Shown: in pieces, positions 20,418 through 31,093 of the stretch
How the letters are laid out: the number at the start of each line of letters is the position of its first letter
How positions within the stretch are numbered: position 1 is the first letter of the stretch
NCBI GenBank assembly: GCA_977017575.1
Contig: CDRNVI010000094.1
Coordinates: 1 to 64,000, forward strand
DNA: 64,000 bases
Source: Paramoeba atlantica
Lineage: Eukaryota > Discosea
Direction: 5' to 3'
Notes under the pieces: model-generated
The model's database searches: none
Seen by the model: the letters and a program-made list of their open reading frames with translations, nothing else
Told to the model about the DNA's origin: nothing
Program-made: the position numbers and the translations under genes

Positions 20418-21265
20418 TGGGTTGAGGGCACGTTCGTTGAATGTTCAACGAACATTTTGTTTGTTTCGAACACTTTGTTTGTATGTTTTCTTTTCTTCCT
20501 CAGTTCGTTGAAGACTCAACGAACGGACACTCGGTTCGTTGAACATTCAACGAACGGTTTTCGGAAATTTCAACTTTTCAAAAAACGCTCGAAAACGAAA
20601 GAATGCTTTTTTTTAATAGAAAATATGGCTCCAATAGTCTTGAAAAGTGTGAGCATTCTATAAGAGATTTTAGAAAATTTCACTTTCATCCAGCCCTAAC
20701 AGTCCTACAATTCCGTAGTTTCGAAGAAGATCCTTACAGCTTCCCATGCGAGGAAGTCGTCGGCGCAAGACAAAAAGCAGAAGGACGAGTTCCTCTACGG
20801 TCTTGCAGACCCCAGGTTCTCCATCGAGCCCTTATCCTTTCCTCCTCCCACTCCGTAGTTTCCAAGCAGATCATAGGGCTCCTTGCAGATTCCCATGCGA
20901 GGAAGTCGGCGGCGGTACGCCTTCTGTTTTTTACCTCGCGCCTCCTCCTTCCTCTACGGTATGCCAGCAAGCCGCTCGAGCTAATCTCTCCTTCGGGAAA
21001 CGTGGGGCGTTCGGGACGAACTGGTGCAACACCCAGTTCGCCCCGAATAGCGGTAGCTCAGCTCCCCACGTGCCCGGGAAAGGATGTCCTTGGAACAGCG
21101 GAACAACGTACGTAGTCGCATCACTGTGATTGCGTATGATACCCGAACTCGTAAGAGCTCGAATGGTTCAGCGGCCAAGGTACATCTTCCCCCAAGCTAT
21201 CTCGGCTTACTCCGGGGAGGCTACATCTCAAGTAGGGATAAATGCCTGTGTTTCTATCTTCTATC
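20418..21265. mobile_element. unclassified insertion in Z1
   Basis: CTCATGGTGGAGTTT at 20403-20417 recurs as CTCATGGCGGAGTTT near 21266, at the point where the match to Z3 resumes, so the 850 bp between are an insertion with about 15 bp duplicated. It contains three tandem palindromes (20433-20557), two direct repeats of about 130 bp (from 20712 and from 20850), and no convincing protein. Confidence 0.5.
20433..20557. repeat. cluster of three TTCGTTGAA palindromes
   Basis: GTTCGTTGAATGTTCAACGAAC, split in quotation as GTTCGTTGAA plus its complement with a 2-bp centre, at about 20433. TTCGTTGAAGACTCAACGAA follows at about 20505 and GTTCGTTGAACATTCAACGA at about 20532. Each forms a hairpin with 9-10-bp arms. 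Confidence 0.85.
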
Positions 21266-21303
21266 TCATGGCGGAGTTTACTACATGGCGGGTCGGGGCA
21301 AGC

Positions 21304-22527
21304 GGTGAAATTAAAGCAAAATTCGCCTTTACTAAAAAAAAAAGAAAGTCGTCCCCACTAAAAATAATTGTATCTTTTTTTTATCGTATCATGTATTTCC
21401 ACTTTTTCCTTTATTTTTCAGATTCAGACTCCTCAACTCCAACCCATGCCCTGTAAAGGATGCAACGGTCTCGCTTGCCGAGGAAATCTCACTTTGAGCA
21501 AAGTTTCTGTGTGGAGCGAATCGAAATGCAGGGAGTGGTTAAGAACCCATAAGTTGGTGGCTCAGAAGGTTGTATGTTATAAAAGACTACACAAGGCGCC
21601 CTATGCACGTCACTGACGGGAAATGGAGGTGTACTAAAAAATGAAAAGGAATGTACGCCACCTTAGGACCTCTCGTACCTGGAAGGGCACAAAGAAGTGC
21701 AAAGCAAACATTAAAGTACATAATTTTGTACGTTCGTGGTGGACGACATTCGGATTCGGCAGCGGAGACAGAACTTAGTCCGCAGACCATTGTGTCTCTA
21801 AGGCAATGGATGGATGGCATGATGGCCACAGCTCATGTTCGCCGACGTATCAGGAATCGCGGCAGCGTTGCTTCAATACAATGCGATGAGACATTTTTTT
21901 CCGTACGGAAACGTCACCGAGGTTCTCATGGTGCAAGACGGGTGCGAGATGATGGTACAGAAGTTGCACAGACAATTTCTGTGACTACTCGAGCGAACAA
22001 ATTATCTGAAATGTTCATGGAAGTTGTACCTGATCGTAAGGCGAGCACGTTACTTCCTCGAATTGAAGATCTGGCGAGCGGGGGGAGGACACGAATTTGG
22101 ACCGACGGGGCGCGTCACAATATCCGCCTTGGTGGACGCTACAAGTGGAATAGCGTGAACCACCGCTGAGAATGGATAACAGAAGAGGGTGTCCACACGA
22201 ACACTGTGGAGTGCGCGAATTCGGTGGCGAAGAAGAGACTTAATCGAGAAGGAAACGTATTAGGAAGGAAAAAGGATAAACGGGCAGATCGTGTGCAAGC
22301 CAATGCTGAAAATGCAACGGCAGCCTACGGTACAATGGCGGCGATGTAATGCTGCGCATCCTACAGAATCTACAAGATCATTGTCATTGTATTCATTTGC
22401 AAGTCTTGTCCAAGTATTTAAGTCGAAAACTAGAAGCGGAAAGTGTTGATTTCATTGCACAAAATCTTTGAAAACCGGAAAAAAAAACTGTTTTTAAAAA
22501 AAGGCGAATTTTGCTTTAATTTCGCCC
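21304..22527 (+). mobile_element. Merlin-type DNA transposon, broken
   Basis: TIRs of about 25 bp: GAAATTAAAGCAAAATTCGC at 21307 and its complement at 22503-22525. The interior encodes an IS1016/IS1595-like (Merlin) transposase. No clean 8-9-bp target duplication is visible: the flanks resemble each other only at GCAA, and different elements lie on either side (Z1 left, a tyrosine-recombinase fossil right), so one side may have been rearranged. Confidence 0.8.
21446..22349 (+). pseudogene. Merlin (IS1016-like) transposase, disrupted
   Basis: An N-terminal Cys-containing part (MPCKGCNGLACRGNLTL) is in one frame. The main part is in another, beginning with a zinc-ribbon-like DGKWRCTKK and running through IILYVRGG, the first catalytic region QCDETFF, LLPRIEDL, the second catalytic region IWTDGARHN, and the third, HTNTVE, near 22205. 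These are the DDE positions of the IS1016/ISXO2 group, which cuts and pastes DNA between TIRs. In-frame TGA codons near 21637 and at 22167-22169 interrupt the main frame. The second sits where an Arg codon CGA would fit, suggesting CpG decay. A polypyrimidine tract followed by TTTTTCAG (21390-21421) precedes the coding start and resembles a splice acceptor. Confidence 0.8.
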
Positions 22528-24053
22528 CGCAATGCTGCGCATTCCGCAGTGTGCTGACATATTGCACACCGTTCCATACATAACTTGGAGATGAACGTGT
22601 AAAATAGCCTGGTAAGTTCTCCCGCCTTTTGTATAAGGCAGGAGCACGAGTAGTTGTTTTCGGGGTGGGGAACGTTTCCTAGTGGATCGTTCGTCTTTCG
22701 GCACGAGTGTAGCTCACAGGTGTCTTCGTACCGCCACTCGCCACCCCCCGGTGAAAATCCTTTAAACGTGGACAATTGGCCCGCAAGTGCCCAGGCATGC
22801 GACAGTTGAAGCACAGCGGAGGCTGGGTCGCACGTACCCGACGAGACTACTTTGAAGTTTCCTCTAGCATAATACGTCCATAGGTGTCGTCAGGGTTCTT
22901 TACCTGGTGAAGTTGCTGCTGTACTTTCTCAACTGGAGCGCCGGCCGCGGCCCAATAATGGTTTCTTAGCTCCTCTATAATGATCTTAGCTATGTTGTAG
23001 AAGTTTTCGTCTGTCCATTCTGCCAACTTGCGCGCCGCATAAATCCACTGAACGAGCATTTCGAATAAGCGTTCCCGAACAAGCGGAGGATTGAACCGTA
23101 CGCCGAATTCTTTCGTATCGCGGAGCTCTCGCACCAGTTCCCGTGGCTTAAACTCATCTGGGGATTCTGTCCATGGACCCCATGTTTTTGGTTCAATGGG
23201 AGAGAAGTTCTTGGGATCAGAGATCGTCAAACGGTCTACAGAAGGAAGATGCTCAACTCGCTCACCGCCTGGCATCCGAGCTTGTACTTTAGCAATCGCC
23301 AATGAGTAATAGTCAATATCTGGGAACGGGAAGCTGTACTCCATATCTTGTTCATCATCCCAACGCGCCTTTAATTCTGAGTGGTCAGGGTCATTGCGAT
23401 TTTTCAAGTACACTTGGCCGATTACTGTATATTGCTCGGTCTCTTCCTTGTGGCCCCATACTGCCTGAATCCAAACCTTATGACCTCGAGAGAGAAGCAA
23501 TCGCATCTTATGAGCAAATTCATATTTCGCATCATCCGTCATCGGCAAACGTACATCGTTTCCAAGGAGGGCTTCAACCTGGTCAGGGTTGAGGGTACCG
23601 CCTCGTCGGCTATGTCGGGAAACCTGGGGCTCCGGAGCTTGAGGCTCAGGGCTGTTTGCTCTAGATCGTGAAATTGCCCTAGTAACGGCTTGGACGATTC
23701 CAGACATAAAAATTCGAAAACGTGTAGATTTTGTATTTGAATAGTCCCTAAGCACATACACATCCGTTAATAACTTTTCTAATGAATTTACGAAATCAAT
23801 CAATCAACAGTCACATTTTCAATGATAAGTAAAACTATACGTAATAAGCTCTCGCCTGAATTTCTACGTTTTTGATGTTTCAAAGGAGGAAATGTCACTA
23901 ATATATATTTCATAATTACATTCTGTCCCTGGTATACAAATAAATAGTTTAGACCCATTTCGGGGTGGAATTTGAAGACATAGTTTAGAACCCTTTCGGG
24001 GCACCATATACATATCAACGCACAATATAAAGTCTCCTAAATTTCATATCGTA
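22528..24053 (-). mobile_element. tyrosine-recombinase retroelement fossil, gag end only
   Basis: Ngaro/VIPER-like element, broken. Reading on the minus strand from about 24053, it has a terminal repeat related to those at 40558-40997 and then a Gag-like region (to about 22850) clearly similar to the Gag of the element at 49759-54750, followed by a CCHC zinc knuckle near 22750-22810. The recombinase and RT parts are absent. It is diverged from the other copies and carries several breaks, so I judge it older. It interrupts the REL-LINE at 24057-33155. Confidence 0.75.
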
Positions 24054-24775
24054 AACTTATAAAACTATTAGTTGGGTATTCAAGAGCCAATGTTGCGAGC
24101 ATTGGCTGCTTGAATGTGCAGAAAAGAAAGCTGGAAAGCGGCGACCCCTGCCGCACACCTCGAGAACTACTTACCGTGCCGTGTAGCGTACCATCTTTCC
24201 CGTAGAACAACAGTTCAGATGGTTTAGAATATTGCGCATGGAAGAGACGTTGGAAAGGACGAAGCGTAGCATAAGAGTACAGAGAGTCGGCGATGTAATC
24301 GCGATACGGTGAATTGAATGCATTGCACAGATCAATCGACAGAATTTTTTCACCCTTCATGTAGCTCTCCTGAAGTTGATGCCAACCAACCAACAACCAA
24401 CCAACACTGAGATGTTAGCCCAGTTAAAGGATTCAAAAATTTCCCCTAAATATTTCCACCTTCAAAATATCAACGCAGAACACACTTACAGAATTTTTTT
24501 CAAAAACAAACAGACTTTCAATTTCAAGCCTCCTAATCAATCGATCTCTATGAACCATTAGTACTTAGCTTTTGAACACTATAAGACAACTCATCGTCGC
24601 AATCACGTCAGCGAACGTAATTCTTTAATTCACCAAATCTGATGGTAATTAACTTAAATACAACAGAAGCATAGGCTCCAATAGCATCTCTGAAATCGGA
24701 AAGTTAATGTCGTAAGGCTAATTCTCCCGCTTATTTCCATACTTTTTTACATCAATTATACTCTTGTCTTTCCCT

Positions 24776-27700
24776 TTACCTGTAAAACAAGGTTTTTTTC
24801 TTTGATGTCCTTTTCACTCGCTTTTGTGACGCCTTTTCATTTTCTGGTTCACTCTTTGTCTGGGATGATGATAAGTCCAAACTTGTATCTTTTAGACGCT
24901 TCATTTGCGGTTTATTTCGTTTCACCTCAATGCTTACGTTCGAATTGGTTATCTGTGGGGGGCTGGAAATTAAGTTGATACCCTTTGTCTTCTTATGTAA
25001 AGAAGCTTTGCGTATGGGAGATTTCGTCCTCTTTTCATTTATTCGAATGCTCCGTTTGGGTTGTTTCGTTGAGCGTGAATCGTTTGAGTTTTCCGACAAA
25101 GGGGGCCCCGTAGATACAGGTACTGCTCTTTGGTTTGTGCCTTTTCTAGTCCTCTGAGTTTTACGACATCTTGAGGTATTATTTTGCTCTGATTTCCTCT
25201 TTGAATTGCCGTGCAATATATCCCCGTAGTATTTTATAGCTAGTTCATTTCCTTCCAGCTTGCACGCCTTTTTGGCTAAATAATCTGCGGTATCGTTGTA
25301 CATATTTTCATTGTGTGATTTGACCTTGATACAGTAGAATTTTTTAGTATGTTTTGTACTGTAGTAAGCGTTTTGAAGGGATCTCATTACTTCGCACCCT
25401 TTGAATGAGTGGAACCCAATGAGCCGATACCGATGCACAGTTTCGTGGAAGAAATCCCATATGTACTCTGAATCCGTGTGAAGTATTACATCTCCCTCGT
25501 AGTTGCTAGCCAGAGAAATTGCCTCGACAACAGCATATGTCTCTATAGATTGTATGGAATCACAGAATTTTTCCGGAGGTCTTGTCCCGTAGAATAATGT
25601 ACGTTCGTTGTTTCGTATTATTACTATGCCGCATCCTTGGAGTTGTTTCTTTGTACCCGGAATGAGCGACCCATCCGTATATAAGTGTGTTTCCGAGTCA
25701 CTTATGGGAAAAGGGGTGTTACTTTCTTCCACGTACTGTAGAGTTTGGTAGTCCTTGTTTTCCAATATCTTTTTAATACTTTTTTCCCAAGCAGGAGAAC
25801 AAGACTTTGTGTAAGAAGGCCGTGGTTCCAGCTCCACCTGTAGTTTTTCCAGTTTCTTCCGCCATGTGGGGCGATCTTGTCCAAGTTGTAGAATTTCAGT
25901 AACATCAGAGTGTAGTTCGTGGGCACACCGTTCGGACAATGTTGGTTTAGAGGCCTCATCATTTGTTCTCCATAGTACTGCTGTAGTAAACGGTGTAGGA
26001 TGGCGCACAAGATGCCCTATTAAGGAAGCTCTCTGTGTCTTAATTACTGTTTCCGGTTTTAAGTCAGTAGGATAAAGCGATTCCGTTCTGAGATGAGAGT
26101 CACAAGCACTTTTTACGCCAAATACAATTCTGCGCATTCTATTTACTTGAACTTGAATATCGTGAAGTTCTGCCTGATTGACATTCCATGTGCCAGGGTT
26201 GTAGTACACGACGGATTGAACGAGTGTTTTGAAAATTTGAAATTTGCAATGAGAGGAGATAGAGGACTTCCATATGGCGCGAAGCTTGTGCATTACACCC
26301 CATCCTAGTCGCAGTCTTTCCTTGGGGGACGTACAGGTATCCTCGGTGTTCTGTGTGCTGCCAAGATATCTGTACTTTTGTATTCTAGGAATTTCCCCTA
26401 ATCCGTCTATTTCTAGGGCGGTATTATCATCCTTCACCTTTCCAAGTGTCATCCAAGCCGTTTTCCGTGGACCAACATTGATTTTAAGGTTTGCCTTTTC
26501 TGCTGAAGCACATAAATTGGTAAGCATGATTTTTAATTCAGCTTTCGTTGCAGCAAACAATACAATATCATCCGCGTAATCAATGTCAGAAATTCTCAGT
26601 TCTTTGAGTCCTCGACTTTTTGTCCCGGATGTGTGCGTTACCAGCCCGAGCTTGTTCATGTCAATAGCCTCTACCAAAATTCGGTCCAGAACCATAACAA
26701 ATAAGTAAGGAGCTAGAACATCTCCTTGAAGAGTGCCGCTTACAATAGGTAAATCTTCCGTTGTTCCGTAAGGGGTCCGTACATGAGATCGAAGATTTTT
26801 GTAAATTGACATCACAGCTGCACTCAGTTTTGGAGGTATGTCAAAAGCTCGGAGAGCCTCTTTTATGGAGTCGAACGATATTGATGGAAAGGCTTGCTTG
26901 AAGTCTACGAAACATGCGTACACGCCTGTTCCTCTGTGCGATTTGCTTGCAATCTCCATAAATGTTGCCTGCGCGCCTGCTGTAGATCGATTCTGGCGGA
27001 AACCAAATTGGTTCCCACGGAGAGACTTCTCTACTGCTGGTTGGACGCGGTTTAGGATCATTCTGTTCAACACTTTAACCACATGGTTGACAAGGCATAT
27101 TGGTCTCCAATTTCCCAGTGATTGCAAGTTTCCCTTTTTTGGCAGCGGTACCTGTAATATGGACTTCCAAGATTGTTCCGCGTTCCCAGTTTCATGAACA
27201 TCGTTCATTATATCAAGCAAAACAGTTCTCAACTCGCTGTCATCTGAAATTGCTCTGAGCGCCTCGATAGGTATGCTATCAGCCCCAGGAGCTTTTCCCG
27301 ATTTGACCATTTGAAGAGCTGAAGACAACTCTTCTGGGCGAAATTTTCCGTCGTCAATCTGTTCTAAGCGTTTCGGTGCCGTTGGAAATCGAATGGTGCC
27401 TTTTTCAGCCACTGTCTCGTGTCCGACTTTCGAAAAATGATTTCTAACTGCTTCGAGACTTTCTTTGGCAGTTCTCCCAAATATTGCAAATTCACTTCTA
27501 TTATCCCCAACAATATTTCGTATTGTTCTATACGCTGATTTAGGCGCCGATTTTAGTTCCTTTTCCAAAATTTCACACTCAGTTAAAATAGATGTCTCAA
27601 TTCGATCAGAAAATATCTTAGTCGCATGTTTAAATTCACTTTTGCTGGCAACTACTTTCATAATATTCTTTAAGTTCAACACATCTGGGTCAATTTCCGA

Positions 27701-29191
27701 AAGAGCCGCATTGTCCGCATTTTTGGGAAGCCTTTTTGGAAGAGTATTTGAGGTGGAATGGATTGCCTCGGCTAGTTTTTCCCAACTTACTTTGATGTTT
27801 TCGACTTCAAGATGAGGAGTAGCTGCAGTTTCAGTTTCGTTTGTTGAACGTATTCTTTTCGGAGCATGTTTCAGGGCTTTCTTAACTCCGGTTGCAAAAT
27901 TGCTCTTAATGTGATCATTCCTAAGCGCAGACCAGAAGGGCGGCTGTAGTTTCTTTTCTTGTTTTTTCCAACGAAAATTAAAGTTTGAAGATAGTACGCA
28001 GTGTCTGGTTGGAATAGGGGGGATGCAAACCTTTTGTTTACGTATCGACGAGAAAAATCGACGATTTACGATTATATGATCTAGTTGTTTTGTCAATCCT
28101 TCTGGATATTTTTTGGACTTTGGAAAGCGATATGTCCACTTGCGCCGCGCACAGCATCCTTCATGTGCAGACTGGGCGCCCATTGAATGCAACAAACTGC
28201 GTAGCGCCTTAGTCCGCTTAGTGCGGCATTTCCAGCCTCGTACTGTAAGAAGAGGTGCATTTAAATCTCCGCAAATGATTTTCACAGGGCTTTTATCATC
28301 ATACCAGGCATCAAACAAATTTTCATCAAAGGTACCTTGGATCGATGTGTTAGCTGTTGCAGTGGGGGAGTACACATTGAACAAGCATGCCTTGGTATTC
28401 TCCAGAAGAAGGTTAGCCTTCATTATTCGATCACTAACTTTCTCAACATTGAGAGGGTATCTGCTGATTATTGCCATTCCGTTGTATCCGTTAACAGCAC
28501 TCATCAGATAAAGGTGAATAAGAATTCCGTTAAGAAAAAGCTTACGATGTAAGATGGGATCGTCACCTTGGAACGTCAGCCTCGTTTCCTGCAGATTCAT
28601 AATGTCAGCACATTGACTCTTCATGAAGCCTACGATCTGATGTAGTCTAATTGACTTTCTGAGCGTAAATGTATCCGTTGCCTTTACCTTTAGGGTATCA
28701 ACATTTAGAGTACTAATCGTGAACCCCCCTCTCATAGCGCTCATCTTGGACTGCTCTCGGTAGCCACCTCGAGAACAGTATTTGCGTTTCTTGTTTTTCT
28801 TTTCCTTTCTCGCTTTCCCTAAAAACCCAACTCTACCACCTGATACAAGTATCCGGGGATCTTTCGGAGGAAACGGAAACAGACGATCTTTTATTACATC
28901 GTACTTAACAAGGCAGGTACCATCATCAAGAACAGATATAACAACCCCCACCCATAACCTCGTACGTTCATCATACGACTTGCACCAAGTAATAGCGAAA
29001 CGTTTAGTAGGGACCATAAGATTGGTCATTCGAAACAGGGCACGCGGTCGGAGTTTGGCTACTCCCCATTCCCGCTGCGGGGGCAAGAACAGGTTTCCAC
29101 GACAACACGTGGCCGATCGAAGTCTTTGTTTGACCGCCAACAAAGCCCCGAACGGTCCGAACGCCTCCGGCCATTGTTTATTAAAATGCAT
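24776..29191 (-). CDS. LINE1 polyprotein: APE endonuclease, RT, RNase H
   Basis: 1471 residues without a stop. Residues 64-112 form a small Tudor-like motif (RLWVGVV, LVKYD, RLFPFPPKD). Residues about 155-400 are an AP-type endonuclease that nicks target DNA (TLNVDTL, LQETR, CGDLNAP, LDHIIVNRR). Residues about 620-900 are the reverse transcriptase (KSGKAPGADSIPIEA, NQFGFRQNRSTAGAQ, CFVDFKQAFPSI, SGTLQGDVLAP, catalytic YADD). Residues about 1170-1330 are RNase H with YTDGS, an E in SIETYAVVEA, HTDSEYIW and NDTADYLAKKA, so all four acidic positions seem present. A basic tail of about 150 residues follows. APE plus RT plus RNase H is the layout of the I/ingi group, which copies its RNA into nicked DNA. 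There is no separate ORF1. It could be functional, but expression is unknown. Confidence 0.93.
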   Translation of the reverse strand: MHFNKQWPEAFGPFGALLAVKQRLRSATCCRGNLFLPPQREWGVAKLRPRALFRMTNLMVPTKRFAITWCKSYDERTRLWVGVVISVLDDGTCLVKYDVIKDRLFPFPPKDPRILVSGGRVGFLGKARKEKKNKKRKYCSRGGYREQSKMSAMRGGFTISTLNVDTLKVKATDTFTLRKSIRLHQIVGFMKSQCADIMNLQETRLTFQGDDPILHRKLFLNGILIHLYLMSAVNGYNGMAIISRYPLNVEKVSDRIMKANLLLENTKACLFNVYSPTATANTSIQGTFDENLFDAWYDDKSPVKIICGDLNAPLLTVRGWKCRTKRTKALRSLLHSMGAQSAHEGCCARRKWTYRFPKSKKYPEGLTKQLDHIIVNRRFFSSIRKQKVCIPPIPTRHCVLSSNFNFRWKKQEKKLQPPFWSALRNDHIKSNFATGVKKALKHAPKRIRSTNETETAATPHLEVENIKVSWEKLAEAIHSTSNTLPKRLPKNADNAALSEIDPDVLNLKNIMKVVASKSEFKHATKIFSDRIETSILTECEILEKELKSAPKSAYRTIRNIVGDNRSEFAIFGRTAKESLEAVRNHFSKVGHETVAEKGTIRFPTAPKRLEQIDDGKFRPEELSSALQMVKSGKAPGADSIPIEALRAISDDSELRTVLLDIMNDVHETGNAEQSWKSILQVPLPKKGNLQSLGNWRPICLVNHVVKVLNRMILNRVQPAVEKSLRGNQFGFRQNRSTAGAQATFMEIASKSHRGTGVYACFVDFKQAFPSISFDSIKEALRAFDIPPKLSAAVMSIYKNLRSHVRTPYGTTEDLPIVSGTLQGDVLAPYLFVMVLDRILVEAIDMNKLGLVTHTSGTKSRGLKELRISDIDYADDIVLFAATKAELKIMLTNLCASAEKANLKINVGPRKTAWMTLGKVKDDNTALEIDGLGEIPRIQKYRYLGSTQNTEDTCTSPKERLRLGWGVMHKLRAIWKSSISSHCKFQIFKTLVQSVVYYNPGTWNVNQAELHDIQVQVNRMRRIVFGVKSACDSHLRTESLYPTDLKPETVIKTQRASLIGHLVRHPTPFTTAVLWRTNDEASKPTLSERCAHELHSDVTEILQLGQDRPTWRKKLEKLQVELEPRPSYTKSCSPAWEKSIKKILENKDYQTLQYVEESNTPFPISDSETHLYTDGSLIPGTKKQLQGCGIVIIRNNERTLFYGTRPPEKFCDSIQSIETYAVVEAISLASNYEGDVILHTDSEYIWDFFHETVHRYRLIGFHSFKGCEVMRSLQNAYYSTKHTKKFYCIKVKSHNENMYNDTADYLAKKACKLEGNELAIKYYGDILHGNSKRKSEQNNTSRCRKTQRTRKGTNQRAVPVSTGPPLSENSNDSRSTKQPKRSIRINEKRTKSPIRKASLHKKTKGINLISSPPQITNSNVSIEVKRNKPQMKRLKDTSLDLSSSQTKSEPENEKASQKRVKRTSKKKTLFYR

Positions 29192-30491
29192 TAATAAAAA
29201 ACGTTGTCTTAATAAAAAACGTTGTCTTAATAAAAAACGTTGTCTTAATAAAAAACGTTGTCTTAATAAAAAACGTTGTCTTAATAAAAAACGTTGTCTT
29301 AATAAAAAACGTTGTCTTAATAAAAAACGTTGTCTTAATAAAAAACGTTGTCTTAATAAAAAACGTTGTCTTAATAAAAAACGTTGTCTTAATAAAAAAC
29401 GTTGTCTTAATAAAAAACGTTGTCTTAATAAAAAACGTTGTCTTAATAAAGAACGTTGTCTTAATAAAAAACGTTGTCTTAATAAAAAACGTTGTCTTAA
29501 TAAAAAACGTTGTCTTAATAAAAACGTTGTCTTAATAAAAAACGTTGTCTTAATAAAAAACGTTGTCTTAATAAAAAACGTTGTCTTAATAAAAAACGTT
29601 GTCTTAATAAAAAACGTTGTCTTAATAAAAAACGTTGTCTTAATAAAAAACGTTGTCTTAATAAAAAACGTTGTCTTAATAAAAAACGTTGTCTTAATAA
29701 AAAACGTTGTCTTAATAAAAAACGTTGTCTTAATAAAAAACGTTGTCTTAATAAAAACGTTGTCTTAATAAAAAACGTTGTCTTAATAAAAAACGTTGTC
29801 TTAATAAAAAACGTTGTCTTAATAAAAAACGTTGTCTTAATAAAAAACGTTGTCTTAATAAAAAACGTTGTCTTAATAAAAAACGTTGTCTTAATAAAAA
29901 ACGTTGTCTTAATAAAAAACGTTGTCTTAATAAAAAACGTTGTCTTAATAAAAAACGTTGTCTTAATAAAAACGTTGTCTTAATAAAAAACGTTGTCTTA
30001 ATAAAAAACGTTGTCTTAATAAAAACGTTGTCTTAATAAAAACGTTGTCTTAATAAAAAACGTTGTCTTAATAAAAAACGTTGTCTTAATAAAAAACGTT
30101 GTCTTAATAAAAAACGTTGTCTTAATAAAAAACGTTGTCTTAATAAAAACGTTGTCTTAATAAAAAACGTTGTCTTAATAAAAAACGTTGTCTTAATAAA
30201 AACGTTGTCTTAATAAAAACGTTGTCTTAATAAAAAACGTTGTCTTAATAAAAAACGTTGTCTTAATAAAAAACGTTGTCTTAATAAAAAACGTTGTCTT
30301 AATAAAAAACGTTGTCTTAATAAAAAACGTTGTCTTAATAAAAAACGTTGTCTTAATAAAAAACGTTGTCTTAATAAAAAACGTTGTCTTAATAAAAAAC
30401 GTTGTCTTAATAAAAAACGTTGTCTTAATAAAAAACGTTGTCTTAATAAAAAACGTTGTCTTAATAAAAAACGTTGTCTTAATAAAAAACG
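29191..30491 (-). repeat. 5' array of about 72 18-bp units in LINE1
   Basis: Unit on the plus strand TTAATAAAAAACGTTGTC (sense of LINE1: GACAACGTTTTTTATTAA). Nearly all units are identical. A minority are 17 bp with one A fewer, and one has a G change. The array ends exactly at the ORF start and at the 5' target duplication, so it belongs to the element. Because 18 is a multiple of three, long open frames of repeated hexapeptides arise, which I do not consider genes. Confidence 0.95.
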
Positions 30492-30503
30492 TGAAGTTGA
30501 TGC

Positions 30504-31093
30504 ACGATGGACTCGCATCCTGATTTTTGCGATACCCCGTATTGCCAAGGAGCAAACAAAGTGCCAAGGGATCGTTCGTATTTCTGTAGCATAACCACTT
30601 CCGCTAGCTTCAGAAACATTTCCCCAACCGCGACAGGGCGAATACCTCCGTCGGCTTTCGGAATAGCAACCAGCCGCGCTCTTTTAAGTCTTGTCATCAC
30701 CTCGTCCGCTACCTTCCCGTTGATCACATCCAAGAGCATGTGACATAGGGCAGAGCAACATACTTCGTCATCCAGAAGTATGCGAACGATTCCATCCGTG
30801 GTTCCAGAAGGGCCAGGAGCTGCTCCCTTAGCAAGACGTCGTCCAGCCTCTCGAAGTTCTTGTGGCGATAAAATTGCCAAAGCTGGAGCATCTGCTGGAA
30901 GGTGGAATGTGCGTTCGGAATATGGATGAAGCGTTTTCAATTTCGCGATCGTCTCCTCGTCAGACAGCTTGCGCTCGATTACCTCCTGGTCCAACACTTT
31001 TGTGGCCTTAGATGCACATCCCTCAACGACCAACCGAATCGCTTTTTTGATCGCTCGGGCGTCCGAGGCTTCCTCATCCTCCATCGCATTCTC
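30504..31093 (-). pseudogene. REL-LINE copy 1, start of RT domain
   Basis: From MEDEEASDARAIKKAIRLVV to SGCESIVHQLH. It contains the finger-domain motifs common to the family: ELREAGRRLAKGAAPGPSGT, LKRARLVAIPKADGGIRPV and FAPWQYGVSQKSG. It lines up with 60903-60062 in copy E. It stops at the LINE1 insertion, and its continuation lies at 24382-24057. Confidence 0.8.

Larger units (their letters stand above)
18674..21303 (+). mobile_element. Z-family LINE, 5' part (copy Z1), split by insertions
   Basis: Matches the 5' region of copy Z3 (54938 onwards) in two pieces: 19071-19205 (SVARKFSRRR, HIRGIVKPTKMRERTT) and 20086-20417 (MELDSCLTQPTATQTQTASA to ECPAQGCSWW). A final short match lies at 21266-21303. 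Its N-terminus from 18674 (MNELPPLSDSRIGRF) extends beyond Z3 and contains a small Tudor-like motif (TIAVLWSSDK, EMWKGVKI, MLVDYGKFGELTFPP). Insertions at 19206-20075 and 20418-21265 interrupt it, and a Merlin element follows at 21304. The RT part is not present. Confidence 0.7.
24383..30491 (-). mobile_element. LINE1: full-length EN-RT-RNaseH LINE with 12-bp target duplication
   Basis: TGAAGTTGATGC occurs at 24371-24382 and again at 30492-30503, bounding a 6.1-kb minus-strand element. From its 5' end it has a tandem array of 18-bp units (30491-29191), one long ORF (29191-24776), a 3' UTR of about 390 bp and a GTTG-type short-repeat tail at 24383-24410. It interrupts REL-LINE copy 1 just before the codons for RT motif A. 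The perfect target duplication and intact ORF indicate a recent insertion. Confidence 0.92.

Noticed and set aside
21637-22169. TGA read as a sense codon, from the in-frame TGA codons of the Merlin transposase
   Set aside because: RNR2 ends with TGA exactly at its conserved C-terminal tail, so TGA is a stop in this genome; the transposase is simply decayed.
28782-29768. Long open frames with LNKKRC, FIKTTF or LLRQRF repeats across the LINE1 array
   Set aside because: They follow from an 18-bp unit that has no stop in some frames; both strands and several frames are open at once, so they are not evidence of genes.
29191-30491. CRISPR-like array
   Set aside because: Direct tandem units with no spacers, inside a eukaryotic LINE.
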